A stretch of DNA of 36,798 bases from Rhodobacteraceae bacterium WD3A24 (GTDB lineage Bacteria > Pseudomonadota > Alphaproteobacteria > Rhodobacterales > Rhodobacteraceae), in contig PUHN01000038.1 in NCBI GenBank assembly GCA_002967695.1, positions 1 to 36,798 of the forward strand, given 5' to 3'. The notes below the pieces were generated by a model. It was not told the origin of the DNA, did no database searches, and saw only the letters and a list, made by a program, of their open reading frames with translations. This document shows positions 1 through 7,834 of the stretch, piece by piece. The position numbers were made by a program, and so were the translations under genes. Within the stretch, counting starts at the first letter, position 1. Each line of letters opens with the position of its first letter.

Positions 1-40
1 TCTTCGCCAGATCGAGACCGACCGTGGTAATCTCCGACAT
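1..40 (-). CDS. IS110-family transposase, N-terminal end (cut by window edge)
   Basis: Reading the minus strand from 40 gives MSEITTVGLDLAK, the usual start of IS110/IS1111-type DEDD transposases; the D of GLDLAK is normally the first acidic catalytic residue of the RuvC-like domain. A strong ribosome binding site (AGGAGGA, about 44-50) sits just upstream of the ATG. Only 13 codons lie in the window, so it cannot be told whether the gene is intact. It faces away from the IS5 remnant at 121-348, which suggests that this element inserted into or beside that older one. The family call rests on the short N-terminal motif alone. Confidence 0.7.
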   Translation of the reverse strand, partial: MSEITTVGLDLAK

Positions 41-120
41 GACCGTCCTCCTCTGTGGATCGTCGCAGACCCACCTTGGCACATCGATGCCGTCGGGGGG
101 CGGTCACATCATCAACGCCC

Positions 121-348
121 ATGGAGAGCAAGGACGTGCTGCCGGTGATCCCGATGCGCAAGACCCGAAAGATGCGGGTCGGTGTGGATCATTCACTCTA
201 CCGCCTGCGAAACCTTGTCGAGCGCTGCTTCAACAAGCTCAAGAACGCAAGACGCGTCAAGACCCGCTACGACAAGCTCGCCGAAAGCTTCTCGGGTTTC
301 GTCGATATAGCGTCGATCCGACTCTGGATCAGACATTTGTCAACATGA
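121..348 (+). pseudogene. IS5-family (IS427-like) transposase, C-terminal remnant
   Basis: The frame encodes about 75 residues typical of the end of IS5-family DDE transposases: VIPMRKTRK, then YRLRNLVERCFNKLKNARR, RYDKLAES, and a final IRLWIRHLST before TGA. The E of the LVERCFNKLK segment would be the last catalytic acidic residue. The N-terminal two thirds are missing, because the sequence upstream becomes the leader of the IS110-type gene. The bases at about 335-353, just past the stop, resemble the terminal inverted repeat remembered for this group (reverse complement CTATGTCATGTTGACAAAT), so the right end of the element may survive. The gene is non-functional as it stands. Confidence 0.8.
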
Positions 349-498
349 CATAGCGTGTCACTGCCCCGCCCAGTTCGAAGACCGCCACGCCCGTGCCGTG
401 GTCAAAACCGCCGCCTGATTCTGTCCACCCGCAGGGGCGCACTCCAGGTTTAGGGGAGATTGAGTCCGGCGATTACACCGCCGTAGCTGCAGCGCTCA

Positions 499-1080
499 TT
501 ACCAAGTAAACCTGCGCTTTCCCTGCAATTGCCTGAAGGCGCGGAAGGCCAGCATCGCGCCGACGAGCGCGATCATCACCGCAGCTATATCCGAAGCGAG
601 CTTCCAGCGCAGACCCGCAAGCATCTGCGCGGCCGTGAAATCATCGAGTGAGCCACCAACTTCACAAGCGATGCCATGCAGCAAGGAGGTGAGAAGGGTC
701 GCGACCAAGATCACTCGCCACGCCCTGAACGGAATTTTCTCTGTCGATGAGCCGAGACGAGACCAGTAGAGCAGAGACACGCTCACGATGGCGACGAGCG
801 TGAATGCCAGCGATCCGGCCAGACGCTCTGCCATCTCGGGTCCGGCTCCGGTCAGCAGAAGGTTCGACCCCACCAGCCCCGGAAGGACAAGCGGAAGCGC
901 GCGCCAGCTCCAGAGCCATACGACTATCATTATGATGCCATGAGACAGGCTTCCCCGAGCTGCCTGGGACATCATCTGAGATTCGCGGACAGCGAGGAGG
1001 CGAACCAGGAGTTCGCCCGAGACACCCATACCAATGATAAGAACTGACGCCAACAACATGACGCAACCATATACTCGCAT
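499..1080 (-). CDS. hypothetical multi-pass membrane protein
   Basis: This 193-residue protein was not recognised as a named family. It has an N-terminal hydrophobic segment (about residues 6-24), further membrane-length stretches near 48-75, 88-106, 122-140 and 163-182, and a basic C-terminus (QLQGKRRFTW), consistent with four or five transmembrane helices and a cytoplasmic tail. It lies 38 bases downstream of the small winged-helix gene on the same strand, so the two are probably co-transcribed, and the regulator may control it or respond to it. The start was taken at the first Met, before MRVYGCVMLLA; no strong ribosome binding site was seen. Its role is unknown. Confidence 0.6.
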   Translation of the reverse strand: MRVYGCVMLLASVLIIGMGVSGELLVRLLAVRESQMMSQAARGSLSHGIIMIVVWLWSWRALPLVLPGLVGSNLLLTGAGPEMAERLAGSLAFTLVAIVSVSLLYWSRLGSSTEKIPFRAWRVILVATLLTSLLHGIACEVGGSLDDFTAAQMLAGLRWKLASDIAAVMIALVGAMLAFRAFRQLQGKRRFTW

Positions 1081-1118
1081 GCCGCTTCCTGCGTCGAACC
1101 AAGCCTCAAATTGATAAC

Positions 1119-1418
1119 CTATACCGAGTCGTTGTTCAACACAAACGCGCCGACCTTTCGGCGAGGTGTTCGCAGAATGAATTCGCGCTCCAGCAGCGTC
1201 TTCAAGGCACGATGAAACGTCGCCGGCGGCATCTCGGCGACGAGCGGGTGCTGCTTGACGGATTCGGTCCGCAGTTCTTCGTGCCCGTCCTCGACAAGAG
1301 CAGTCATAGCATAGAAGACGTCGCGTTCATTCTGCGGCAGGTCGGCCAGGCCAAGGTCTTGCTCCATCTCGAACAAGAGCTCGCGAAGGCGCGCGAGTTG
1401 CGAAATGCCCTTCTGCAT
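1119..1418 (-). CDS. small winged-helix DNA-binding protein
   Basis: This 99-residue protein begins MQKGISQLARLRELL. The start was chosen because a near-perfect ribosome binding site (AAGGAGGTGAC, 1419-1429) precedes that ATG; a longer reading from 1472 would add 18 residues with no such site. The first 30 residues are leucine-rich and helical. The rest (DVFYAMTAL, then PPATFHRALKTLLEREFILRTP, then KVGAFVLN) has the helix-turn-helix plus beta-wing pattern of MarR- or replication-protein-like winged helices. It lies upstream of a membrane protein and divergent from the export island at 1719-4579, so it may regulate either. The fold call is by pattern only. Confidence 0.65.
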   Translation of the reverse strand: MQKGISQLARLRELLFEMEQDLGLADLPQNERDVFYAMTALVEDGHEELRTESVKQHPLVAEMPPATFHRALKTLLEREFILRTPRRKVGAFVLNNDSV

Positions 1419-1718
1419 GTCACCTCCTTTCATTTCTTTAGTTTTGATAACCTCTTTCATTACACAGCGCAACGCAACCGGAAGGTGTTTTCCGTCAGTG
1501 CGAGCGTCTCCACCGGGTCTGCCGTCCCTTGGCGCAGGCCCTGCAGAGGAGGCGTGTCAGACCCTACACATCCCCCACCTAAAATTATCAGAATGATACA
1601 AAAGTGATTGACACTAGGCGAAGCTCCGCCGAAAGTTCGCTGCAGAGGTCAAGGGTATTCCTGCGGGCGCTTCGTGGCCCCGGGGAGCGTGGCGAAATGA
1701 AACCTGGGGGATTGTCGG
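1419..1718. other. divergent intergenic regulatory region
   Basis: About 300 bases separate the winged-helix gene (minus) from the lipoprotein gene (plus). The stretch around 1576-1615 is noticeably more AT-rich than its surroundings and holds a short perfect palindrome, TATCA-GAA-TGATA (1586-1598), followed by TTGACA at 1608-1613. No convincing -10 box follows TTGACA at normal spacing. Short reading frames here do not look coding. The region probably carries the promoters for both directions, but none can be fixed from sequence alone. Confidence 0.4.
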
Positions 1719-2156
1719 ATGCGCACGGCGAGCGTGATATTTGGGGTGGCGGCACTGGGGCTCGTTGGGGCGTGCACGACTCCGACCATGAGTGAGCGGT
1801 GCCAAGCCTACCCTGCACATGCCGAGGAAGACCCGGGGAAGTATGATGCCCCGCTTCTCGAGCCCCCGGTGGACGGCGACTGTGTTCTGCCGCCTGTCAT
1901 GCCCCCGTTGCCCGATGAAGAAGATGATGATGATCGGGACGATTGGCCGCCCAACGGTGAGCCGCCGAACGGGCACCCGCCGCCGCCGCATCCCCCGAGC
2001 GCCGGGCCTCAGGCCAGCGGGGCGGTCGCCGGCCAGAGCGGCGCGGCATCGGGCGCCATCCAGGGCAATCAGGTCTCTGCGTCGGTCGCGGGCCTCGGCG
2101 GGGCTGGCGCGGTCGCGATCGAGGGCGGTCAGCAGAGCAGTACCGGCATGCCCTGA
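1719..2156 (+). CDS. predicted lipoprotein, Pro/acidic middle and Gly/Ala/Gln-rich tail
   Basis: The 145-residue product has a lipoprotein signal peptide ending LVGAC, giving a lipidated Cys at residue 19. A short domain with two further Cys (SERCQAY, DGDCVLP) follows, which could form a disulfide. Next come an acidic run (DEEDDDD), a Pro-rich linker with repeated PPNG and PPPHPP units (about 70-95), and a low-complexity Gly/Ala/Ser/Gln tail with alternating hydrophobic residues (ASGAIQGNQVSASVAG). GGGGGAT is its likely ribosome binding site. It is the first gene of a tight set ending with a CsgG-like pore lipoprotein, so a role in export or anchoring of the secreted proteins is inferred. No family was recognised. 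Confidence 0.7.
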   Translation: MRTASVIFGVAALGLVGACTTPTMSERCQAYPAHAEEDPGKYDAPLLEPPVDGDCVLPPVMPPLPDEEDDDDRDDWPPNGEPPNGHPPPPHPPSAGPQASGAVAGQSGAASGAIQGNQVSASVAGLGGAGAVAIEGGQQSSTGMP

Positions 2157-2195
2157 TCCGTTGTTTTGAACGCGTTTCTCTAAGGAAAGATTACC

Positions 2196-2744
2196 ATGCT
2201 CCGTTACACCGCGCTGCTTGGAATATGCCTGGGACTGAGCAGCGGCGTCGTGTCGGCTCAAAGTTTCGTCTCGGCCGGAGCGAGTTGGACAGGAAGCTAC
2301 GCCCTGCCCAGCCCCAACGAGCGCTCCGTTCGCCTCCAGTATATGACGACACAGCGGCAACTCGAAAACGGGTTCTACGACGCGCCCCCCTCTACCAGCT
2401 ACACAACGAACAACAACTACGACCACAGCGTCACCTTCGAGAACATCTCCACGGCCGAGGGCGCGCATGCCAGTTTCGATGCCCGCACCAGCGAGGGATC
2501 GGGAACGAACAGCTACACGGTGGGCGCCGTGAACTCTTCGACCAACACGATCACGATCGATGGTGACGGCAATCAGCTCGATATCGCCGCCGGCGCCGAG
2601 TCCACCGGATGTCAGAACGGAGCGATCACGACCTCGAACAACCAGATAGTAGGCGGCTTTGACATTTCCGCGGGCGCGACGAGTGCGTCCGCATCGTCAA
2701 GCAGCGCATCGTCCGTCAGCACGGGAGATATGCCGTGCGACTGA
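2196..2744 (+). CDS. secreted Asn/Ser/Thr-rich protein, candidate export substrate (HfaA-like position)
   Basis: The 182-residue protein has a Sec signal peptide, probably cleaved after VVSAQ (about residue 22). The mature part is rich in Asn, Ser, Thr and Gly and predicted beta-rich, with segments such as NSSTNTITIDGDGNQLDI and a Ser/Ala run near the C-terminus. It has two Cys (TGCQNG and the terminal MPCD). The ribosome binding site AAGGAAAG precedes the ATG. It overlaps the next gene, a CsgG/HfaB-like lipoprotein, by 10 bases, indicating translational coupling. In Caulobacter the HfaB secretion lipoprotein is preceded by the small curlin-like anchor HfaA; the position and composition fit, but the sequence match is too weak to give the name. 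Confidence 0.65.
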   Translation: MLRYTALLGICLGLSSGVVSAQSFVSAGASWTGSYALPSPNERSVRLQYMTTQRQLENGFYDAPPSTSYTTNNNYDHSVTFENISTAEGAHASFDARTSEGSGTNSYTVGAVNSSTNTITIDGDGNQLDIAAGAESTGCQNGAITTSNNQIVGGFDISAGATSASASSSSASSVSTGDMPCD

Positions 2745-3628
2745 GCCGGTTGGTACGTGGAACGCGATATGCCGTCCTGTCCGTGAGCCTGGGAAGTCTG
2801 GTTGCCTGCGCGGGGCCCGCGCACGACCTTGAACTCCTGCAGGGGCCGGCGATCGCCGACATCGTCACCCCCTTTGATGACGCTCTGGTCTGCATGGAGG
2901 GGCGTATCGACAGCCGGCTGGCCTTCGGTGTCGGTGGCATTCCCGACCAGACCGGACGCGATCAGAATTCCGGGGAGGGTACCGCGCGTTTCGTGACCCA
3001 GGGGGCGGGCGACATCGTGCAATCCGCCCTGTTCAAGGCCGGTGTGACGGTCATCAATCGTCGCGACATGGGAGCGGCCGCGATGGAGGCGCAGTGGGGC
3101 CTACGGGATCTGTCCAACCAGCGGCCGGCGCATTTCGTGATCACCGGAAGCATCAACAGCCTCGACTTCATCCCCGGTGGCGGAGCTTTCGTCTCCGTCG
3201 GAGGCGTCGGCCCGCGCTACCGGCAAAACCGTATTCTGGTCGGGATGGATCTGGCGATGACCAACAACGCCACCGGCCAGGTCGTCGCCAACATCGCACT
3301 GCGCAAACAGATCTTTGCGGATGAGTTCGGCCTGATGGTCGCGCGGTTCATGGATGACACCGTCGTGGACGTCGATTTCGGCGGCAGTCGGCGCGAGGCC
3401 GTCCACTATGCGCTGCGGCAAATGCTCCAGCTCGCCACCTTCGAATTGCTCGCGCAGATGATGCCACCTGAACGGTATCGGGACTGCCGCGAGATGATCG
3501 ACGCGCGGATGGGCTCTATCGAAGGGGATCGAACCACCGGAGAGCAGATGCGCGAACTCGATCGGCGCGAGGAAGAGCTTTCAGCGGCCGAAGAAGGCGC
3601 TGCCGAGCCCGAAGCGCGCGACGGATAA
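2735..3628 (+). CDS. CsgG/HfaB-family outer-membrane secretion lipoprotein
   Basis: This 297-residue protein begins at GTG (ribosome binding site GGGAGA, about 2724-2729) inside the end of the previous gene. A lipobox (SLVAC) gives lipid-Cys 25. The body has CsgG-type features: FDDALVCM near the start, a stretch ending SALFKAGVTVINR, then HFVITGSINSLDF, a Gly-rich insertion (PGGGAFVSVGGVGP) where the transmembrane hairpins lie in CsgG, and VGMDLAMTNNATGQVV. CsgG forms a nonameric pore that exports curli subunits; HfaB does the same for holdfast-anchor proteins. The length is close to the family norm, with a charged Glu/Arg-rich C-terminal extension. No CsgE, CsgF or CsgB was seen, which favours an HfaB-type system. 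Confidence 0.8.
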   Translation: MRLSRLVRGTRYAVLSVSLGSLVACAGPAHDLELLQGPAIADIVTPFDDALVCMEGRIDSRLAFGVGGIPDQTGRDQNSGEGTARFVTQGAGDIVQSALFKAGVTVINRRDMGAAAMEAQWGLRDLSNQRPAHFVITGSINSLDFIPGGGAFVSVGGVGPRYRQNRILVGMDLAMTNNATGQVVANIALRKQIFADEFGLMVARFMDDTVVDVDFGGSRREAVHYALRQMLQLATFELLAQMMPPERYRDCREMIDARMGSIEGDRTTGEQMRELDRREEELSAAEEGAAEPEARDG

Positions 3629-3787
3629 CGCGCGAGCAGCTGCGCCGTCCGGCATCGGGCCGGGCGATCGCCTCTCGCGCCGAACAGGGATACCGCTTCG
3701 TTCCGGGGCGGTAATGGTGCCGCCACACTTGGTTGAGGTGCGCCCGGATGGCGGAAAACCGGGTCGCGAAAGTGGGAACCTGTGACA

Positions 3788-4579
3788 ATGAAGCGGATTT
3801 TTCTCTCAGCAGCGGCGATTGCCGCGATTTCGGCAACCGGGGCGTCGGCCCAGGTGGTCGGTGTCAATACCATGACGGACATCATCAACGGTGTGATGGC
3901 CAACGCCAGTGCGAACTTTGCAGGGATCGCGGTCAACGACCAGGACATCAACGGCTTCATCGACATTAACTCGACGGGCTCGGCCGGCGGCAGCACCTCG
4001 GAGTTCAACATCGATTCCGAAACCATCGGCATCGGTTCGCTCGGGATCACAAACGATGCGGAGCAATCCTCGCTCGCGGGTGGCGGTTTGGCCAACATTG
4101 CGATCAATTCGAGCCTGACCGGCATCTACGACTGCGACGTCTCGGCGGTGGGCGATGCGTCATCCGGTGCCTGTGGCCTCACGGCAGGTGAAGTCTCCTT
4201 CAGCGATACCCTCGACACGACGAGCCTCACCGAAAACGGCGGGATGACCTCGCAGGAGTTCGGCGCAGTCTCGGCCCTCGCAGCCGGTGCGGTGAACGAT
4301 ACGACGCTTGCCATCACGGAAGTCGCCGGCACCGTGAGCACGGCTGCAGAGGCGGCGACCTCCAACACCAGCTCGTCCTCGTCGTTTGATCTCGCCACCG
4401 GCTCCGGCGTGTCCGGCTTTGGCTACGCCGGTAACGAGGGCATCATCGACGGCAGTGCGACGATCAATCTGGCCGGGGGCAATATCGGCTTCGAAAGCAT
4501 CGGCACGACCGCTGCCGGTGCGATCAGCACCACCGACATCACCGCCAGCTTCATCGGGGAGGCGCCGCCCGCCCCGTGA
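3788..4579 (+). CDS. secreted Gly/Ser/Thr-rich protein, candidate CsgG-type export substrate (HfaD-like position)
   Basis: About 263 residues. The signal peptide (MKRIFLSAAAIAAIS, then GASAQ) is cleaved near residue 22. The mature part is acidic, almost free of basic residues, rich in Gly, Ser, Thr, Asn and Ala, with many alternating polar/hydrophobic stretches (SLAGGGLANIAINSS, STTDITASFI) and a single Cys pair (YDCDV and SGACGL). This composition is typical of extracellular beta-rich fibre or adhesin proteins. A GTG six bases upstream (3782) is an alternative start. It lies about 150 bases after the CsgG/HfaB-like gene and before a strong terminator, where hfaD stands in hfaABD loci. The substrate role is inferred from position and composition. 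Confidence 0.6.
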   Translation: MKRIFLSAAAIAAISATGASAQVVGVNTMTDIINGVMANASANFAGIAVNDQDINGFIDINSTGSAGGSTSEFNIDSETIGIGSLGITNDAEQSSLAGGGLANIAINSSLTGIYDCDVSAVGDASSGACGLTAGEVSFSDTLDTTSLTENGGMTSQEFGAVSALAAGAVNDTTLAITEVAGTVSTAAEAATSNTSSSSSFDLATGSGVSGFGYAGNEGIIDGSATINLAGGNIGFESIGTTAAGAISTTDITASFIGEAPPAP

Positions 4580-4622
4580 GTGCTGTAGCGCAGCACCCTT
4601 GCTGCAGATGCATGTCAACAGG

Positions 4623-4657
4623 ACGGGGGGCGCCAGCGCCCCCCGTTACCTGCTTTT
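4623..4657 (+). terminator. Rho-independent terminator of the export island
   Basis: A perfect 10-bp GC-rich stem (ACGGGGGGCG, 4623-4632, with CGCCCCCCGT, 4637-4646) closes over a CCAG loop. It is followed by a loosely T-rich tail (TTACCTGCTTTT). It lies 44 bases after the stop of the last secreted-protein gene. Confidence 0.75.
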
Positions 4658-5053
4658 CTGGCAGACAACTTGGTTTGTGCATCGAAGAGCCGAGCTTCGT
4701 CTCCCTCGGACGAGAACCGAGGCGACCCGGCGCCGGGCAGTAGCGTTCAACACCGCACTGGCGCCATTATTGGAGCTTTGGACCGCGGACGCAGACGGCG
4801 GCGGAATGCATCCCCGTCACGATCAGCAGAGTCTCCAAGGGCTTTGTCGCGACCCATGGGTCATGCCGCCCGCCCGTTGAGAGCAAGCCATTCCCGTTTG
4901 CCGCTCAGCATGCTGGCCTCTCCCCTATGATGTTGGCGGCGCCCATGGTGATACAGCCATTTGCCTTCATTCTCGCCCGGAACCATAGTCGATTTTGGGT
5001 GACGCGGCCTGATCAAGCGGCGCGGGTTTCGATGTCGCGCGGCGACATGGTCG

Positions 5054-5265
5054 GTGACCGTGACGCCCTTGATGACCTATAGCAACTGGTTCGTGCCCTA
5101 CATCGAGAGCATGTCCGCGGGGATGGCCGAGCTCGAGGGGTATTTCTCCGGCATTGCGCAAGGGAATTCCGCGCCGGAGCTTCCGCCGAGCGGGCGCGCA
5201 AGAGGCTGCTCGCGGCGCTGTGGAACACGATGCCCGTCGAATGGCGCAAGGCCTTCCTTTGCTGA
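5054..5265 (+). pseudogene. frameshifted fragment of unrecognised gene
   Basis: Two adjoining frames read like one broken protein. The first gives TYSNWFVPYIESMSAGMAELEGYF and fades around GNSAPEL. A second frame then gives SAERARKRLLAALWNTMPVEW and ends RKAFLC at TGA (5263-5265). Both halves have protein-like amphipathic content, whereas each frame outside its half reads as Arg/Pro/Ser noise. The family was not recognised. The fragment lies just upstream of an IS256-type remnant, so it may be a gene damaged by transposition. Confidence 0.35.
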
Positions 5266-5360
5266 GATACAGCTGAAAGTTGGTGATGGCCCTTGAGGAG
5301 CGACATATCATGGCGGTGTTCACGCGCCGTCAATTCTCTGGAGAGAAAGGGATATGCCAC

Positions 5361-5575
5361 ATGACGAAGTCTACCATCACGCCGTTGCCTGATCCATCGG
5401 GATTTTCCCCCGATCCGCTGACAGATATCCTGCGCTCCGGCACGCGTCGCCTGACCGAGCAGGCGGTGGAAGCCGAGCTGACAGCACTGCTTGCCGCCCA
5501 TGCCGACGACAAGACGGAAGACGGCCGGTGCCGCCTCGTACGCCACGGCAATCTGCCGGAGCGCGCGGTGATGAC
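5361..5575 (+). pseudogene. IS256-family transposase, N-terminal fragment
   Basis: From ATG at 5361 the frame gives MTKSTITPLPDPSGF, then LTDILRSGTRRL, EQAVEAELTALLAAHAD, KTEDGRCRLVRHG, NLPERAVMTGIG. This is the N-terminal region of IS256-type (mutator) transposases. Homology stops at MTGIGSV, where full-length members continue with a conserved PxVRDR-type segment; here the frame becomes RRRAAL and ends at 5612. The catalytic DDE domain (about 300 residues) is absent. The element is therefore dead, kept as a 70-residue stub. Confidence 0.8.
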
Positions 5576-5984
5576 CGGGATCGGTTCAGTTCGCCGCCGC
5601 GCGGCCCTTTGACAAGACGCAATGGGCGCAGCCGCTTGAGCTACGTGATGGCTCCGCGCCTGCGACCCATTGCTCACGCCGCCGAATGATCGCACCAAAA
5701 AGGAGAACAGGCACGACGCACGAGTGGCCCTGAGAAAGGGGCAGGTCAGTGGGCCGGAGCGGTCGCCCCAACATCGATCCCAACATTTCTGGAATCGCTT
5801 GACTGCAGTCTTCTGCAAGTCGTAGACGGACCAGATTTTGCCAGGAAGCACCACAGGGCGCGGCTTGCTACGGCTTCACGGTTGGCGATTTGCTCGACTC
5901 GGTGAATGGTTATCTGCCGCTGGATGAACATCCACTGGCAGGTCGGTTCCGTCCTCGAAGTGGCGCGCCTGGCTTCCTCACCGC

Positions 5985-7271
5985 TCAGGCCGTTGCGGCT
6001 GCCAGCCCCTGGTCCAGGTCGGCAATGATGTCGTCGACATCTTCGATGCCGATCGAGAAGCGAACCACGTTGGGTGCCGCTCCTGCCCGTGTCTGTTGTT
6101 CGGCATCGAGCTGGCGGTGTGTTGTCGAGGCGGGGTGGATGACCAGGCTGCGCGTGTCCCCGAGATTGGCCACGTGGCTGAAGAGCTTCAGGCTGTCGAC
6201 CAACTTCACGCAGGCGTCATAGCCTCCCTTGAGCGTCACGGTGAAGAGCGCGCCGGCGCCTTTCGGCGTGATGGCCCTGGACCTCTCGTAGTAGGGCGAA
6301 CTCTCGAGGCCCGCATAGGTAACCTCCTCGACACGCGGGTCTTTCTCGAGCCATTCGGCGGTGGCGCGGGCGTTGGCCACATGCCGCTCCATCCGAAGGC
6401 CCAGTGTCTCGATCCCCATCAGGGTATAATGTGCCCCCTGCGGGTTCATCGTCATGCCGAGGTCACGCAGGCCGACGGCCGTGGAATGGAAGGTGAAGGC
6501 CATCTCGCCCAGCGCGGCGAAGGTCAGCCCGTGATAGGCCGGCTCGGGCTGCGACAGCGAGGGGAACTTGTCGCTCGCCGCCCAGTCGAACCTGCCGGAA
6601 TCGACGACGATGCCGCCGGTGACCGTGCCGTTGCCGGTCAGGTATTTCGTGGCCGAGTGCACGACCAGCGTGGCGCCATGATCGATCGGCCGGCAGAGCC
6701 ATGGCGTGGCCGTGGTGTTGTCCACGATGAGCGGCAGCCCGGCCCGGTCCGCGATCCGGGCCATCGCGTCCAGATCGGTCACGTAGCCGCCCGGATTGGC
6801 GATCGTCTCGCAGAAGATGGCGCGGGTGTTCTCGTCGATGGCGGCCTCGACCGCCTCGAGATCGTCGGTGTCCACGAAGGTCGCGGACCAGCCGAAGCGG
6901 CGGATCGTCTGGCTGAACTGCGTGATCGTCCCGCCATAGAGCCGCGAGGAGGAGACGATGTTGCAGCCCGGCCCCATCAGCGGAAAGAGCGACATGATCT
7001 GCGCTGCGTGCCCCGAGGAGCAGGCGATGCCGCCGGCCGCGCCTTCCAGCGCCGCGACGCGGTTGGCGAGCGCGCCCACCGTCGGGTTGGTAAGGCGCGA
7101 ATAGATGTAGCCCACCTCCTCGAGGTTGAAGAGCCGCGCCGCGTGATCGGCATCGCGGAACACATAGGACGTGGTCTGGTAGATCGGCACCTGTCGCGCG
7201 CCCGTGGCCGGGTCCGGCTCCGTGCCGGCATGGACAGCGAGGGTGTCGAAACCGAATGTCTGCTCACTCAT
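5985..7271 (-). CDS. metY: O-acetylhomoserine sulfhydrylase (PLP-dependent Cys/Met metabolism enzyme)
   Basis: The 428-residue enzyme is full length for the MetY group. It opens GFDTLAVHAGTEPDPATGARQVPIYQ, typical of O-acetylhomoserine aminocarboxypropyltransferases, which make homocysteine from O-acetylhomoserine and sulfide in methionine synthesis. Visible elements are YSRLTNPT (about 57-64), the substrate-loop SSRLYGGT, the PLP-stacking region, VDNTTATP and the Schiff-base Lys in SATKYLTGNG (K209). MetZ or cystathionine gamma-synthase are less likely given the N-terminus and length. A strong ribosome binding site (GGGGAGGA) precedes the ATG. It is a single-gene unit flanked by gene-poor stretches on both sides. 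Confidence 0.88.
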   Translation of the reverse strand: MSEQTFGFDTLAVHAGTEPDPATGARQVPIYQTTSYVFRDADHAARLFNLEEVGYIYSRLTNPTVGALANRVAALEGAAGGIACSSGHAAQIMSLFPLMGPGCNIVSSSRLYGGTITQFSQTIRRFGWSATFVDTDDLEAVEAAIDENTRAIFCETIANPGGYVTDLDAMARIADRAGLPLIVDNTTATPWLCRPIDHGATLVVHSATKYLTGNGTVTGGIVVDSGRFDWAASDKFPSLSQPEPAYHGLTFAALGEMAFTFHSTAVGLRDLGMTMNPQGAHYTLMGIETLGLRMERHVANARATAEWLEKDPRVEEVTYAGLESSPYYERSRAITPKGAGALFTVTLKGGYDACVKLVDSLKLFSHVANLGDTRSLVIHPASTTHRQLDAEQQTRAGAAPNVVRFSIGIEDVDDIIADLDQGLAAATA

Positions 7272-7288
7272 CGAATAAATCCTCCCCT

Positions 7289-7834
7289 TTCAAGGCGAGC
7301 CTACGAAACTGCATCGCCCTTGGGAAGACGGTCATTGAAGCTCTCGACCAGGACACAAACCGCGGTGAGGGCGGCGCGAATGCGGGCGGGGCTGGTCGTC
7401 CGCAGGTCAGTGGCGACACCGAAGAGTATGACCTCGACCATCCTGGAGGAGCCGGCTGAATGTCGGGAAAAGGCTCGGCGCGACCGAGCGCTTGTGCGAA
7501 GTCGAAGGGCCGGTCGAGCGCAGCCTTTCAGCCGCCCTGCTTGCGCTGAGCGATGTGCTGAACGCCGCAATCCGGCCGACGCCTTGCATGGCAATCATGC
7601 GAGGAATCGGCGGTGGCTGATGATCGCCCTCAGCGAAGGATCGGCAGCGGGCTTGGCTGGCGGTCCTCCACCAGTTCCGCCAGAGCCTGCCGGATGTCCG
7701 TCTCCCCTGGATCGCCAGCTTGACCCTCACGGCCGCCATGATGATATCGGGCCAGCTGGTTCCTGCGCCGAAGCCCCCAAGAATCCAGGCCAGCACATGA
7801 TTTGCGCAACCGAGCCGTGGCTGTGGAGATCTGT
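7289..7834 (-). other. gene-poor stretch, possible frameshifted gene remnant on minus strand
   Basis: No intact gene is convincing in these 546 bases. On the minus strand, one frame gives IMAAVRVKLAIQG (about 7741-7705) and the next frame continues ETDIRQALAELVEDRQPSPLPILR to a stop near 7630. Joined, they read like a protein C-terminus broken by a frameshift. A further segment (VEVILFGVATDLRTTS and beyond, ending about 7301) also reads as protein but lacks a proper start. No family was recognised. The region may be a decayed gene between metY and the moxR operon. Confidence 0.35.

Larger units (their letters stand above)
4661..5984. other. gene-poor region with decayed mobile-element sequence
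   Basis: Apart from the two decayed fragments listed separately (5054-5265 and 5361-5575), nothing in these 1.3 kb reads as a gene. Short frames on both strands have uneven composition and no recognisable motifs. Bases 5576-5984, between the IS256 fragment and the metY-like gene, are less GC-biased than the flanks. The region looks like debris between an acquired island and the core genome. Confidence 0.5.

Noticed and set aside
1608-1636. TTGACA-type promoter for the export island
   Set aside because: No acceptable -10 element at 16-18 bases; reported only as part of the intergenic region.
2196-2744. Naming this gene hfaA
   Set aside because: Position and composition fit, but the expected HfaA N-terminal pattern was not seen.
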